Shown here: positions 38,748-49,608 of the stretch, piece by piece
Numbering within the stretch: position 1 is the stretch's first letter
How the letters are laid out: each line of letters starts with the position of its first letter
Origin: Loigolactobacillus backii
GTDB taxonomy: Bacteria > Bacillota > Bacilli > Lactobacillales > Lactobacillaceae
Assembly: GCF_003946275.1 (NCBI RefSeq)
Contig: NZ_RHNQ01000007.1
Location: forward strand, 1-53,057
DNA: 53,057 nt
Direction of reading: 5' to 3'
Position numbers and translations under genes: made by a program
Notes under the pieces: model-generated
Databases searched by the model: none
What the model was told of the DNA's origin: nothing
The model's input: only the letters and a program-made list of their open reading frames with translations

Positions 38748-39608
38748 TTACTCCTCTTGTCTTTTTTGCACGGTTTCAATTAATTCAGTAATCCCCGCCG
38801 CGTAGTTAACACCGTAGCGAACGTCACTTCCTGCTACTTGCGTTCGCTTAATTGCCTCTGTAACAAATTTTAGAGCAACTTCAGTGGCCGTTCGCAGTGC
38901 TAGACCGCGCAATACACCGCCAAATAATACACTAGCAAAAATATCACCGGTACCGAAATAATGACCCGTTAAACGCTTTTGCTGATAACTCCACGTTAAT
39001 GAATCTTTCAATTCGGCGCCAATAATACCAATTGTACCATCAATCAACGGCACACCAGTAATAACAACTGCCGGAATACTGAAAACTTCAGTTAACTTCT
39101 GAGCTAGTGCCTTAGCTGTTGCAAGGGTACAAGGTACCGTACTCATATTTTCACCTAAAAGTAATTGTGCTTCGGTTAAATTGGGGGTTAATAAATCAGC
39201 TCGTTTGGCCAAATGGCGCATTTGTTCAACGTATTCTAGTGTAAAACCACTATAGAGTTGACCTTGATCAGCCATCACTGGATCAACTAAGACCTTGGCC
39301 TGTTCTGTTTTTAAATCAGTTAGGTGCCGCAAAATAACCCGTAATGGTTTGGCACCTAAATAGCCAAAGTAAAGCGCAGAAAATTTTAAGTCTAGACTTT
39401 GCCAGTGTTCGATGATTCGTGGCATTTCGGCCGCCAAATCAAGGTAACTTGGTGTTCCGAAGCCACCAGTATGCGTTGATAATAGCGCAGTTGGCAATAA
39501 ACAGGGATTGAAATCAAGTGCGGCAAAAAGCGGTAATGATGCGCACAGCGAAACTTGACCGACACAAGAAAGATCTTCACTGATTAAAATCTTTTGCTGC
39601 TCAACCAT
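38748..39608 (-). CDS. pdxY: Pyridoxal/pyridoxamine kinase (PdxK/PdxY family)
   Basis: A ribokinase-fold enzyme of 286 aa that phosphorylates B6 vitamers to give PLP precursors. ILISEDLSCVGQVSL at the N-terminus, LLSTHTGGFG, VDPVMADQGQLYS and the anion-hole/catalytic motif HYFGTGDIF are present. A ThiD-type HMP kinase is the main alternative; the STHTGGFG loop supports B6. It starts 3 nt after the gdhA stop, with AAGGA inside the gdhA end, so translation is probably coupled. Confidence 0.87.
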   Translation of the reverse strand: MVEQQKILISEDLSCVGQVSLCASLPLFAALDFNPCLLPTALLSTHTGGFGTPSYLDLAAEMPRIIEHWQSLDLKFSALYFGYLGAKPLRVILRHLTDLKTEQAKVLVDPVMADQGQLYSGFTLEYVEQMRHLAKRADLLTPNLTEAQLLLGENMSTVPCTLATAKALAQKLTEVFSIPAVVITGVPLIDGTIGIIGAELKDSLTWSYQQKRLTGHYFGTGDIFASVLFGGVLRGLALRTATEVALKFVTEAIKRTQVAGSDVRYGVNYAAGITELIETVQKRQEE

Positions 39609-39611
39609 TGA

Positions 39612-41051
<1,440 letters not shown>

Positions 41052-41063
41052 TCAGGTAATCAA

Positions 41064-41229
41064 AGAGGTTGGGATAAAGGTCCTACCTAGTCACCTGCTA
41101 TTTTCTGAACCTTATTCTAGGACGTGGGCCAAAAATCTGGGTTCACGTGCCTTTCAATAACCATAGTGCGGTTATTAGATTAGCTTACATTACGCAGTAA
41201 AACCAAAAACCGACTTTTGTCCCACTCCG
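41064..41229 (-). repeat. T element (copy E) between gdhA and eno
   Basis: The minus-strand reading starts GAGTGGGACAAAAGTCGG and continues TTTTTGGTTTTAC. It contains the AATAACCGCACTATGGTTATT hairpin and the CAGATTTTTGGCCCACGTCCTAG block, and ends AGGTAGGACCTTTATCCCAACCTC. Positions 40959-41063 show no feature other than the gdhA ribosome site. Confidence 0.7.
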
Positions 41230-41321
41230 AATCAATGCCGCTACACCATCCAACAAACTTGCTCATCTTTCGCACATTCACGACAATTCACTACTCTCTT
41301 AACCATCAATTAACTAGTGGT

Positions 41322-41410
41322 ACGTGTTTGAAAAAGCAGATTCGGCAACAAAGCCCGTCATGGCCATCAACCACTACGAAGTAGAACTTGACCGCTTCTC
41401 CAAATAATCA
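41322..41410. repeat. Degenerate P element
   Basis: The left arm ACGTGTTTGAAAAAGCAGATTC is intact. The right arm GACCGCTTCTCCAAATAATC has decayed. It includes ACTACGAAGTAGAAC, as in the 38.1 kb copy. Confidence 0.5.
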
Positions 41411-41481
41411 CTGATTATCTGATAGATAACATTATAGCACAATTAAAATACGGAAAGAATACTATGAGATAATATTTTTAT

Positions 41482-41525
41482 AAAAAAAGAGTGCGATAAA
41501 AGCTAACATGCTTTTATCACACTCT
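41482..41525 (-). terminator. Enolase terminator
   Basis: AGAGTGTGATAAAAGC pairs with GCTTTTATCGCACTCT and is followed by TTTTTTT. The stem is a relative of the T-element end sequence. Confidence 0.88.
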
Positions 41526-41536
41526 CATTTTAAAAA

Positions 41537-42826
41537 TTAATCAGCGTCAACGTCATTTGGAAATTGAGCAACGGATGCTTGACCATTTAATTCTTCTTCA
41601 ATGCGTAATAATTCGTTGTACTTAGCAATACGTTCTGAACGAGCCATTGCGCCGGCCTTTAATTGACCACCAGATACGGCAACGGCAAAGTCAGCAACAA
41701 ATGGATCTTCAGTTTCGCCTGAACGATGTGAGATCATTGTTGTGTAGCCATTCTTCTTAGCTAAGCGAATTGCTTCAATCGTTTCTGAAACTGAACCAAT
41801 TTGGTTTAATTTGATTAAGATTGAGTTAGCAACGCCGGCCTTGATACCCTTACGGAAAATTGAAGGGTTTGTAACGAAGATATCGTCACCAACCAATTGT
41901 ACTTGGTCGCCAAAGTCTTTTGTGAATTTAGCAAAGTTTTCCCAATCGTCTTCTGAGAATGGGTCTTCCATTGAGATGATTGCTGGGAATTTCTTCTTCA
42001 AATCTTTATAGTAGTTAGCCATTTCGTCAGCGTTAAAGCTGTGGCCTTCGAAGTTATACTTCTTAGCATCTTTATCATAAAATTCTGATGAAGCAGCATC
42101 TAAAGCAATACCGATATCAATGCCTGGTTTGTAACCAGCTTGTTCGATAGCCTTATAAAGCATTTCAACAGCTTCAGTTGTTGACTTCATGTCAGGAGCA
42201 AAGCCACCTTCGTCGCCAAGGCCTGTTTGGAAACCAGCATCTTCCAAAACTTTTTTCAAAGTATGGTAAGTGTTAGCAATCTTTTCAAGACCATCACGGA
42301 AGCTTGTCTTCTTAAGAGGTGTAATCATGAATTCTTGGAAATCAATACCATTGTCAGCATGAGCACCACCGTTGATAACGTTATGGAACGTTTGTGGTAA
42401 TTCAATGTTAACTCCGCCTAAATAACGGTATAATGGTGTGCCTAATGCATTAGCAGCAGCACGTGCAGTTGCCATTGATACGCCTAAAATAGCGTTGGCA
42501 CCTAAACGAGCTTTGTTTGGTGTGCCATCAAGGTCGATCATAATTTGATCAATTTCAGCTTGGTTAAAAGGTGAAACGCCCTTCAAAGCATCGTTGATTT
42601 CTGTGTTAACGTTGTTGACTGCTTTGCTAACACCCTTACCTTCAACACGATTGCCACCGTCACGTAATTCAGTTGCTTCAAGTTCACCTGTTGAGGCACC
42701 TGATGGAACTGATGCGCGACCTAATGTACCATCTGTTAAGATAACGTCAGCTTCGACAGTTGGGTTACCACGAGAATCGAAAACTTCGCGAGCTTTGACA
42801 CTTTCAATTACTGCTGATTTAGCCAT
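41537..42826 (-). CDS. eno: Enolase
   Basis: Converts 2-phosphoglycerate to phosphoenolpyruvate in glycolysis. 429 aa. SRGNPTVEADV near the N-terminus, GDEGGFAPD, EDPFSEDDWENF and the SHRSGETEDPFVADFAVA catalytic/metal region are all conserved. AAGGAGG precedes ATG. Its own promoter has a cre-like site immediately upstream, and a strong terminator follows, so it is monocistronic. Codon use is biased as for a highly expressed gene. Confidence 0.98.
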   Translation of the reverse strand: MAKSAVIESVKAREVFDSRGNPTVEADVILTDGTLGRASVPSGASTGELEATELRDGGNRVEGKGVSKAVNNVNTEINDALKGVSPFNQAEIDQIMIDLDGTPNKARLGANAILGVSMATARAAANALGTPLYRYLGGVNIELPQTFHNVINGGAHADNGIDFQEFMITPLKKTSFRDGLEKIANTYHTLKKVLEDAGFQTGLGDEGGFAPDMKSTTEAVEMLYKAIEQAGYKPGIDIGIALDAASSEFYDKDAKKYNFEGHSFNADEMANYYKDLKKKFPAIISMEDPFSEDDWENFAKFTKDFGDQVQLVGDDIFVTNPSIFRKGIKAGVANSILIKLNQIGSVSETIEAIRLAKKNGYTTMISHRSGETEDPFVADFAVAVSGGQLKAGAMARSERIAKYNELLRIEEELNGQASVAQFPNDVDAD

Positions 42827-42910
42827 AAAATTGTTTCCTCCTTAAAAGAACGTTGCGTATGTAAGTAACGTCAAAAGCAGACGTTGCCCCACCACATAAT
42901 TTCACTTAAT

Positions 42911-42939
42911 ATGTTAGCACCTTATTTTTTGATTGACAA
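42911..42939 (-). promoter_or_regulatory. Enolase promoter
   Basis: On the minus strand TTGTCA (42934-42939) is followed after 17 nt by TAACAT (42911-42916). Confidence 0.75.
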
Positions 42940-42942
42940 CTT

Positions 42943-42984
42943 TGGAAAGCGCTTTTTTAAAAATAACTTTAAAAAGCGCTTCCT
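42943..42984. promoter_or_regulatory. Paired cre-like sites forming an inverted repeat between aroA and eno
   Basis: GGAAAGCGCTTTTTT (42944-42958) and AAAAAGCGCTTCC (42971-42983) each contain the AAGCGCTT core of CcpA sites. Together they form a long stem. The nearer site abuts the eno -35, the position expected for CcpA activation. As RNA it may also form the 3' hairpin of the aroC-aroA transcript, though no T-run follows. Confidence 0.55.
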
Positions 42985-42989
42985 AACCC

Positions 42990-44282
42990 CTAGTTAAGTA
43001 GGTTTGTTAAATCGGTAAAAAAGGCCGGATACGAAACATTAATCGCCTCAGCAGCATTTAAGGTCAAATGGCCTTGACTGATTAAAGCGGCGACGGCCAA
43101 CATCAAACCGATGCGGTGGTCACCATGACTATCAAGTTGATCACTGGTAACAGCCTTCAAAGGTGTTGGCCCTGTAATCACCATCCCATCAGGTTGTTCT
43201 TCAATCTGGGCACCTAGCTTGCGGAGCTCAGCTGTCACAGTGGCAATCCGATCAGTTTCCTTAACCCGCAGTTCTGCGGCATCTTTAATGACGGTCGTTC
43301 CTTGGGCCTGGGTTGCCGCCAGTGCGATTAACGGAATCTCATCAATAACATTGGGAATTTCTGTGCCGCCCACTTCAGTTGCCTTAAGTGAGCTAGTGGA
43401 CACAATTAAATCACCGCTAACCTCGAAGTCAGAATCAATATTTTCGACGCGAATATCAGCACCCATGCGGCTAAGAACGTCCAAAAATCCTGTTCGTGTT
43501 CCGTTTAAACCAACTTGTTTTAGACGTATTTCACTGTTAGAAACTAATATTGCCGCCAAAATAAAGAAAGCGGCCGACGACATATCACCGGGAACACGAA
43601 AGGATTGCGCTTTTAGCTGCGGTTGCGGTGGCACCGTTAGGGTTAGCCCCGTAATATCTACCTGCCCGCCAAATTTGCGCAGCATTCTTTCCGTATGATC
43701 CCGGGTCTGCGCCAGCTCAGTTAAATGGGATGGTTCATCAGCCTGCATGGCCGCAAACATTAAAGCGCTTTTTACCTGGGCACTGGCCACCGGGATCGTT
43801 TCGTCCAGAGCAGTCAACTTGTGATTACTTCGAATCGTTAATGGTAAATAGTTATCATCCGTTGCCGTGATTGTCGCGCCCATTTTTTGTAAAGGTGCAA
43901 TCACCCGCTGCATTGGTCGCTTGCTTAAAGAAGCATCACCACTAAACGTTATTGGAAATGGCTGTTTACTTAACAATCCCATTAAGAGACGCGTGGACGT
44001 TCCTGAGTTTCCCAGATCAATTGCCTGTTTGGCCGGTGTAAAGCCATTGAAACCGACACCTTCAATCGTTACTGAATCAGTGGTGCGTTGAATTTTAACG
44101 CCAAGTGCTTGTAAGGCACTAATTGTGTGTAAACAGTCGTCGGAAAAAAGAAAATGACTAATTTTGCTGGTTCCTTGAGCGATCGCACCAAACATAACAC
44201 TGCGGTGGGAAATACTTTTGTCACCGGGAATCATTAATTCACCCTGTAAATGCGTGGCAGCCGTTACTAATTCTTTTTGCAT
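42990..44282 (-). CDS. aroA: 3-phosphoshikimate 1-carboxyvinyltransferase (EPSP synthase)
   Basis: Sixth step of the shikimate pathway: shikimate-3-phosphate plus PEP gives EPSP. The N-terminal GDKSISHRSVMFGAIA and LGNSGTSTRL motifs are intact, as are the C-terminal KETDR and DHRIGLMLAVAAL. 430 aa. GAGGAG lies 7 nt before ATG. It is 15 nt downstream of aroC and next to eno, whose product PEP is its co-substrate; the neighbouring promoter nonetheless separates them. Confidence 0.97.
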   Translation of the reverse strand: MQKELVTAATHLQGELMIPGDKSISHRSVMFGAIAQGTSKISHFLFSDDCLHTISALQALGVKIQRTTDSVTIEGVGFNGFTPAKQAIDLGNSGTSTRLLMGLLSKQPFPITFSGDASLSKRPMQRVIAPLQKMGATITATDDNYLPLTIRSNHKLTALDETIPVASAQVKSALMFAAMQADEPSHLTELAQTRDHTERMLRKFGGQVDITGLTLTVPPQPQLKAQSFRVPGDMSSAAFFILAAILVSNSEIRLKQVGLNGTRTGFLDVLSRMGADIRVENIDSDFEVSGDLIVSTSSLKATEVGGTEIPNVIDEIPLIALAATQAQGTTVIKDAAELRVKETDRIATVTAELRKLGAQIEEQPDGMVITGPTPLKAVTSDQLDSHGDHRIGLMLAVAALISQGHLTLNAAEAINVSYPAFFTDLTNLLN

Positions 44283-44297
44283 ATTTTTACTCCTCGT

Positions 44298-45473
44298 CTA
44301 GTACTGCGCTAGTTCGTCATGGTAAGCCTTAACCTGCGTTTGCAAACGAGGTAAGGCGTCGGCGTCAAACTTCGCCAAAACGGCCTGCGCTAGCGTAATC
44401 GCCACCATTGCCTCGGCTACAACTGCAGCGGCAGGTACCGCCGTCGTATCCGAACGCTCCACGTTAGCAACGTATGCCTCTTTAGTGTGAATATCGACAC
44501 TACGCAGTGGTTTATATAACGTTGGAATTGGCTTCATAACCCCTTTAATGACTAGCGGCATTCCGTTAGTCATCCCACCTTCAAAACCGCCGAGATGATC
44601 ACTGCCGCGGTAGAAGCCTTTAGTTTCGCTATAAAAGATTTCATCCATATCCTGACTACCAGGATGATCCGCCAAACTAAAGCCATCCCCAAACTCAACC
44701 CCTTTAAAAGCATTGATACTAATAATTGCCTGGGCCAATTTAGCGTCAAGTTTCGTATCGGCACTGACATAGCTACCGAGACCAACCGGCAAACCAGTGG
44801 CAAGCACTTCAACAACACCGCCTAATGTATCACCAGCCTTTTTTGTTTGATCAATTAGGCTGTGCATTTCAGCGGCTGCGGCTGCGTCATAAGTACGGAC
44901 ATCGCTGGCATTGGTCACCGCCGCTAGTGCTTTCAAATTACTAATTTTTGGTAATTTAGTTAAATCGGCTTTCACCGTTCCTAATTGCTGAACAAAACCT
45001 AATACCTCGACACCAATCGCTTGAAGTAATTGTTTGCAGAGACTACCAACTGCAACCCGCATCGTTGTTTCCCGTGCACTGGAGCGTTCCAAAACATTTC
45101 GCAAGTCCGCGTGTTGATATTTTTCGCCACCGACCAAATCAGCGTGCCCCGGCCGCGGCTTGGTTACTTGCCGAACTGAGTTGGCCGCCGTGGCTTCGGC
45201 CGTGGGACTCATAATCTCATCCCAATGAGCATAGTCGCGGTTAGTCACCTGAAGTGTAATTGGTGAACCCAAGGTTTTTTGATGACGAATGCCAGATGTG
45301 ATCTGAACCTGATCAGACTCAATCTTCATTCGATTTCCACGGCCGTAACCTTGCTGCCGTCGTTTTAAATCAGCATTAATTTGTTCCACCGAAACCATTA
45401 GGCCGGCGGGAATTCCTTCAATAATTGCCGTTAGTTGTGGACCGTGTGATTCACCTGCTGTTGTGTAGCGCAT
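44298..45473 (-). CDS. aroC: Chorismate synthase
   Basis: Last step of the shikimate pathway, FMN-dependent conversion of EPSP to chorismate. The N-terminus MRYTTAGESHGPQLTAIIEGIPAG and the RPGHADLVGGEKYQHADLRNVLERSSARETTMRVA region are hallmarks, and GG(F)EGGMTNG is present. 391 aa. AAAGGTGG lies 7 nt before ATG. First gene of the aroC-aroA pair. No leader peptide or T-box is visible upstream in 45474-45640. Confidence 0.97.
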   Translation of the reverse strand: MRYTTAGESHGPQLTAIIEGIPAGLMVSVEQINADLKRRQQGYGRGNRMKIESDQVQITSGIRHQKTLGSPITLQVTNRDYAHWDEIMSPTAEATAANSVRQVTKPRPGHADLVGGEKYQHADLRNVLERSSARETTMRVAVGSLCKQLLQAIGVEVLGFVQQLGTVKADLTKLPKISNLKALAAVTNASDVRTYDAAAAAEMHSLIDQTKKAGDTLGGVVEVLATGLPVGLGSYVSADTKLDAKLAQAIISINAFKGVEFGDGFSLADHPGSQDMDEIFYSETKGFYRGSDHLGGFEGGMTNGMPLVIKGVMKPIPTLYKPLRSVDIHTKEAYVANVERSDTTAVPAAAVVAEAMVAITLAQAVLAKFDADALPRLQTQVKAYHDELAQY

Positions 45474-45639
45474 TTTATTGCCACCTTTCTCATCTTAAAC
45501 TCATTTTTATTGCTATTAGCTTAGCATAAGTCAACGACCTTGTGGAAATTAATTAGCGAATGGTCAAAAAGGATGAACGCTGTTTTCTTTCGAATTGAAG
45601 TACTAAGCCACAAATTCAATACTGGCCATTTAACTAGAT

Positions 45640-45702
45640 CGTGTTTGGAAAATACCTTTATTAGTATTTTCCTAACTATTTTGGTGTAACCGTGTTTGAC
45701 TA
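45640..45702. repeat. S module
   Basis: It reads CGTGTTTGGAAAATACC, then TTTATTAGTATTTTCC, and ends with GGTGTAACCGTGTTTGA. The remainder of 45474-46082 has no gene that I can support. Confidence 0.65.
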
Positions 45703-45989
45703 CTTGATTAAGGCGCGGCCAAGTTATTTACTTGCCGGTCAACAAAATTTCCAGTAAAAATATATCAGGCCCCAAAATTAAGTAACCGATTTCTTTACTA
45801 ATTTATTAGTCTTTATTCATAATTTCTTCACAACTTATCTCTATCATTAATAGTGTTGAAAGATTTGGTTGACTGACGTCTTAAAACTAGTTGCCCCGCG
45901 CCTTTTTAGTGCTTGAAGGCTCTGAAAAGTATAAAAATTAGTTTACGTCCTTAAAGGAGCACCAGAATATAAATTATTGTAGATAGAAA

Positions 45990-46026
45990 TGGCATCAGGA
46001 TAAAAATCCTGATGCCATTTTATATA
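45990..46026. terminator. Isolated bidirectional hairpin
   Basis: ATGGCATCAGGAT and ATCCTGATGCCAT form a perfect 13-bp stem around an AAAA loop, followed on the plus strand by TTTATAT. No gene abuts it; it may be the remnant of a T element end. Confidence 0.55.
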
Positions 46027-46082
46027 CTCGGTTTTACGGGGAGATTTAACAGATAAAGTGCCTGCTTATAATTTGGTGTAAA

Positions 46083-46460
46083 CGTGGTCCAAGAAGCAGA
46101 TCTCTGCGGTTGCCATGTTTCAACTTGGCGGTTTTTGCCGTAGTTGAATGGACAACGGATGAAGCATCAGGATTATTAGCGTGTTTTTGCTAATAATCTT
46201 CAATTGCGGAATAGTAGCTGCAGAAGTCGCTTTAGCTGTTTCACAGCAAAAGTGTCTTCTTAGGCTGCGACTCGGACTTCGGTTTATCCTAGTCCGATCG
46301 ACATCGTTAGTAATCCTCAAAATCTAGGCACTTCTTACCTGCAGCAAACGTGGCCCAAGAAGCAGATTTCTGCGGTTAGCTACAGAAGTCGCTTTAGCTG
46401 TTTCACAGCAAAAGTGACTTCTTAGGCTAATCCTCAAAATCTAAACGCTTCTTGGGCCAC
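46083..46460. repeat. Two tandem P elements with re-written arms
   Basis: The second copy (46349-46460) has perfect 14-bp arms GTGGCCCAAGAAGC (46350-46363) and GCTTCTTGGGCCAC (46447-46460), instead of the usual GTGTTTGAAAAAGC form. The first copy starts with the same altered arm (GTGGTCCAAGAAGC) and includes the AACTTGGCGG...CCGTAGTTGAATGG, ATTATTAGCG...GCTAATAAT and CGGTTTATCCTAGTCCGATCG cassettes. Both share AGAAGTCGCTTTAGCTG and its complementary partner. It ends 10 bp from the stop of the DUF975 gene. Confidence 0.75.
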
Positions 46461-46470
46461 TCTCTCTTTT

Positions 46471-47211
46471 TTAATGTTCAATCACTTTTGGTTCTGTCTT
46501 TATTTGTTCATCGCGTGCGCGTTTTAATTCATCGTAGTAACCCGCGTAGGTTGCGTTTTTATATGGATTCAACCAAAGGAAACCAAGACCAAAGGTGATC
46601 ACCGATAAAATGTCCCAACCTAAAAAGCTTAGTTGCAGCACAAAATAATCAATTTTGTGACCATACATCAACGCCCGACTCTCAGTAATACTACCTAAGA
46701 AACTAACTGGTGCGTCGCCCGATACATCTCGTCGGTCTTTATAGACAAAATAACTTTGCTTATACGCATAGGATTTAACAATTCCAGGAATAATAAATAG
46801 GAGTGACCATAACCAAACGTAAATCATTTGGATAAAGAACAAACCAATTGTCCCCCAAAAATAGGGTTGTGAGAAAACTTGGAAGGCATCCCGTAATGGA
46901 TGAACTTCATAATCACGATTACGCACCCAATCTAAGAAAGTATACTGAATTCCGACTAAGAAAACCGTTGAAACAATACTACCAATCATATTACCACCGT
47001 TATTGCCACCATTAGTGGAATAGTCAGCCGCATGACTAATTGATTCTTTAACATCATTTAAGTTAAAGCCCATCCAGCCCAACGCTACAATAAATGCAGC
47101 GATGAGTACTAATTGAATAATCGTTGGAATTAGATTCAACAAAATACCATTAAGCCAATTACCGCGCAATAAATCCTTGGACTGTTCCTTTAACTCACGT
47201 CTTGTTTTCAC
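46471..47211 (-). CDS. DUF975-family membrane protein
   Basis: 246 aa with about 5-6 TM segments. The N-terminus MKTRRELKEQSKDLLRGNW and the central LLFIIPGIVKSYAYKQSYFVYKD are signatures of DUF975, a membrane family of unknown function widespread in Firmicutes. A GN-rich loop lies at about 66-75. The start is GTG at 47209-47211 with GAGGT 7 nt upstream. P elements flank both sides. Confidence 0.87.
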   Translation of the reverse strand: MKTRRELKEQSKDLLRGNWLNGILLNLIPTIIQLVLIAAFIVALGWMGFNLNDVKESISHAADYSTNGGNNGGNMIGSIVSTVFLVGIQYTFLDWVRNRDYEVHPLRDAFQVFSQPYFWGTIGLFFIQMIYVWLWSLLFIIPGIVKSYAYKQSYFVYKDRRDVSGDAPVSFLGSITESRALMYGHKIDYFVLQLSFLGWDILSVITFGLGFLWLNPYKNATYAGYYDELKRARDEQIKTEPKVIEH

Positions 47212-47316
47212 GCTATTTACCTCGTTTCTAAGATCAAATCAATTCTAAACTTTGTACCCCAACTCATGATAATCAATTATAACTGTTTTAAGTGGGTAAA
47301 GACAAAAAAGCTGCCA

Positions 47317-47578
47317 GAGTGTTTGAAAAAGTGGTAGATTCTGAGGATTACTGACGATGTCGATCGGACTAAGATGAACCGAAGTCCGAATCGCAGCCTA
47401 AACAGCCGAATCACCTTTGAAAAAGGTGATTTGGCTGTTGTAGCTACTATTCCGCAATTGAAGATTATTAGCAAAAACACGCTAATAATCTTGATGCTTC
47501 ATCCGTTGTCCATTCAACTACGGCGAAAACCGCCAAGTTGAAACATGGCAACCGCAGGAATCTGCTTTTTCAAACACG
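47317..47578. repeat. Long P element
   Basis: Outer arms GTGTTTGAAAAAGTGG and GCTTTTTCAAACAC. Cassettes in order: GATCGGACTAAGATGAACCG, the ACAGCCGAATCACCTTTGAA hairpin, GCAATTGAAGATTATTAGC with its hairpin partner, TCCATCCGTTGTCC, and CATTCAACTACGGCG with CCGCCAAGTTGAAACATGG. It carries the largest set of cassettes shared with other copies. The rest of 47212-47772 has no gene. Confidence 0.75.
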
Positions 47579-47772
47579 TTTATACTACATAATCAAAAAA
47601 TCACAACCATAAAAAACTGCCAAAAACCACCTAATTTAACGAGGCCCTCATTATCCGTAAAATTAAAGTCGACTGAGTGTTTTAATTTTCTTTTCATAAA
47701 CTAACGGCTATGCTAAGATTATAGACATTAAGCCTTAATTTATTCGGTTGTTTGGTGAAGGAGTGAAGTTTT

Positions 47773-49157
47773 ATGTCAGTTTGGGACAAAATGTTAAAAA
47801 AACAGAGTCTCGATAAGTATTTGGCTAAAGATAAACAGTTTGTTAAATCAATGAATGCTTTCGATCTGATGTCCTTGGGTATTGGGGCGGTTATCGGTAC
47901 TGGTATTTTTATCTTGCCAGGAACCGTTGCCGCGTTGAAGGCCGGCCCGGCCATCGTATTGTCATTTGTCGTCGCCGCCATTGTTTGTTCAATTGCTGCT
48001 ATGTGTTACGCTGAATTTTCTTCGGCCATGCCCATTGCCGGTTCGGCCTATTCTTACGGAAACGTTGTTTTTGGAGAATTTACTGGCTGGGTTTTAGGCT
48101 GGGCGCTCATCCTTGAGTATATGTTGGCTGTGGCCGCTGTGTCCACAGGATTCTCGGCTTACCTTTCCTCGTTTTTACAGGGCTTTGGCCTAGAAATCCC
48201 TAAAATATTTAGTGGCCCCTTTGATCCGGCTCACGGAACTTACCTTAACCTTTTTGCCGTTTTAATCGTTTGGCTAATCACTTGGATGCTTAGTCACGGG
48301 ATGAAGGAATCTGTTCGGATCAATAACGTAATGGTCATCGTCAAAATAACGATCATTGTCATCTTCTTACTTGTCGGCGCCTTCTACGTTAAACCGGCTA
48401 ATTGGCACCCCTTCTTACCATTTGGCGTTAAGGGCATTTTTAAAGGTGCTTCAACCGTTTTTTTACCTATTTAGGCTTTGATGCCGTTTCGTCTTCTGCC
48501 GCCGAGGTCAAAAATCCTCAGCGTAACATGCCGATTGGTATCATTGGAACACTGATTGTGGCGACAATCTTATACATTTTAGTTTCCGCCGTTTTAACTG
48601 GCATGGTGTCTTATAAAGACTTAAACGTTGCTAACCCAGTGACCTACGCCCTGCAAAAGGTTGGGCAAAATTGGGTTGCCGGTATCATTTCAATCGGTGC
48701 CCTGGCCGGTATGTTTACCATGATGATCACTATGATTTACAGCAGTTCACGCTTGGTGTACTCAATTGGCCGTGATGGTTTACTGCCAAAGTTTTTAGGC
48801 CAACTACAAAGTAAAACGCATTTACCTCAGCACAGTTTAATTCTGGTGACGATCATTATTTCTATCTTAGGTGGCCTAATTCCACTAGACGAATTAACCA
48901 ACTTAGTTAACATTGGTACTTTGATCGCCTTTACCTTCATTTCCATCGGCATTATTCCGTTACGCCGCCACAAGGAAATCAAAAATACTGGTTTTAAAGT
49001 TCCTTTGTCACCCGTTCTACCAATTATTTCCGCAATTTTTTGTATTGGTTTAATGGCCATCTTACCCGCAGAAACCTGGATTGCTTCGTTGATTTGGTTT
49101 GCCATTGGACTACTCATTTACTTCACTTACGGCATTCACCACGAAAATATTTCTTAA
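47773..49157 (+). pseudogene. APC-family (cationic-type) amino acid permease, frameshifted
   Basis: Residues 1-233 (to a TAG at 48472-48474) contain the APC helix-1 motif IGAVIGTGIFILPG. The rest continues in the -1 frame (GFDAVSSSAAEVKNPQRNMP, then RDGLLPKFLGQL) to 49157, giving about 460 aa if joined, a normal length for YfnA/CAT-type permeases. The break falls in a T7 run (48458-48464): one extra T would restore ...STVFFTYLGFDA. The sequence there is T-TTT-TTA in frame, a classic -1 slippery heptamer. It is a pseudogene, a sequencing error or, less likely, a slippage site. AAGGAG precedes ATG. Confidence 0.85.
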
Positions 49158-49174
49158 TCTGAAAAGGCGGCTAG

Positions 49175-49391
49175 GAGTGTTTGAAAAGGCGGTTAGATTC
49201 TGAGGATTACTAACGTTGTCGATCGGACTAGGATAAACCAAAGTCCGAGTCGCAGCCTAAACAGCCGAATTACCTTTGAAAAAGGTGATTTGGCTGTTGT
49301 AGCTAACCGCAGGAATCTGCTTTTTCAAACACGTTTACATTAAATTAGTCCGAAAAATACTAGTGAGAGCATTTTCCAAACGTGAACTAGA
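49175..49391. repeat. P element plus reversed S module
   Basis: P (49175-49333) has arms GAGTGTTTGAAAAGGCGG and GCTTTTTCAAACACG, the GATCGGACTAGGATAAACC cassette and the ACAGCCGAATTACCTTTGAA hairpin cassette. The S module follows in inverse orientation (GTCCGAAAAATACTAGTGAGAGC). Positions 49392-49542 hold no gene. Confidence 0.7.
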
Positions 49392-49542
49392 TTCTGAAGA
49401 CAGTGTTTTAGTTTGGCGATTTTTGTCCCATTTAAAGTTCTCCAGACTATAACAAAGCATCCCTAAATCACCGAATTATTTATGAAAGCGACTGTTTGGT
49501 GCTCGAATTAACTACAGAAGCTCAATTTTCAAACACGTTACC

Positions 49543-49594
49543 AAAAAATAAGGTTGCTGGCAAAATTAATTCTGCCAGCAACCCTATTTTTTAC
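49543..49594 (-). terminator. tyrS terminator
   Basis: GGTTGCTGGCA pairs with TGCCAGCAACC, flanked by A- and T-runs on both sides. Confidence 0.9.
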
Positions 49595-49608
49595 TCTAAA
49601 TTAGCGAA

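Noticed and set aside
43219-43698. 159-codon plus-strand frame
   Set aside because: Antisense to aroA; no homology or ribosome site.
46120-46320. 66-codon frame, and a similar one at 47277-47480
   Set aside because: Both are made of shared P-element cassettes rather than protein-coding sequence.
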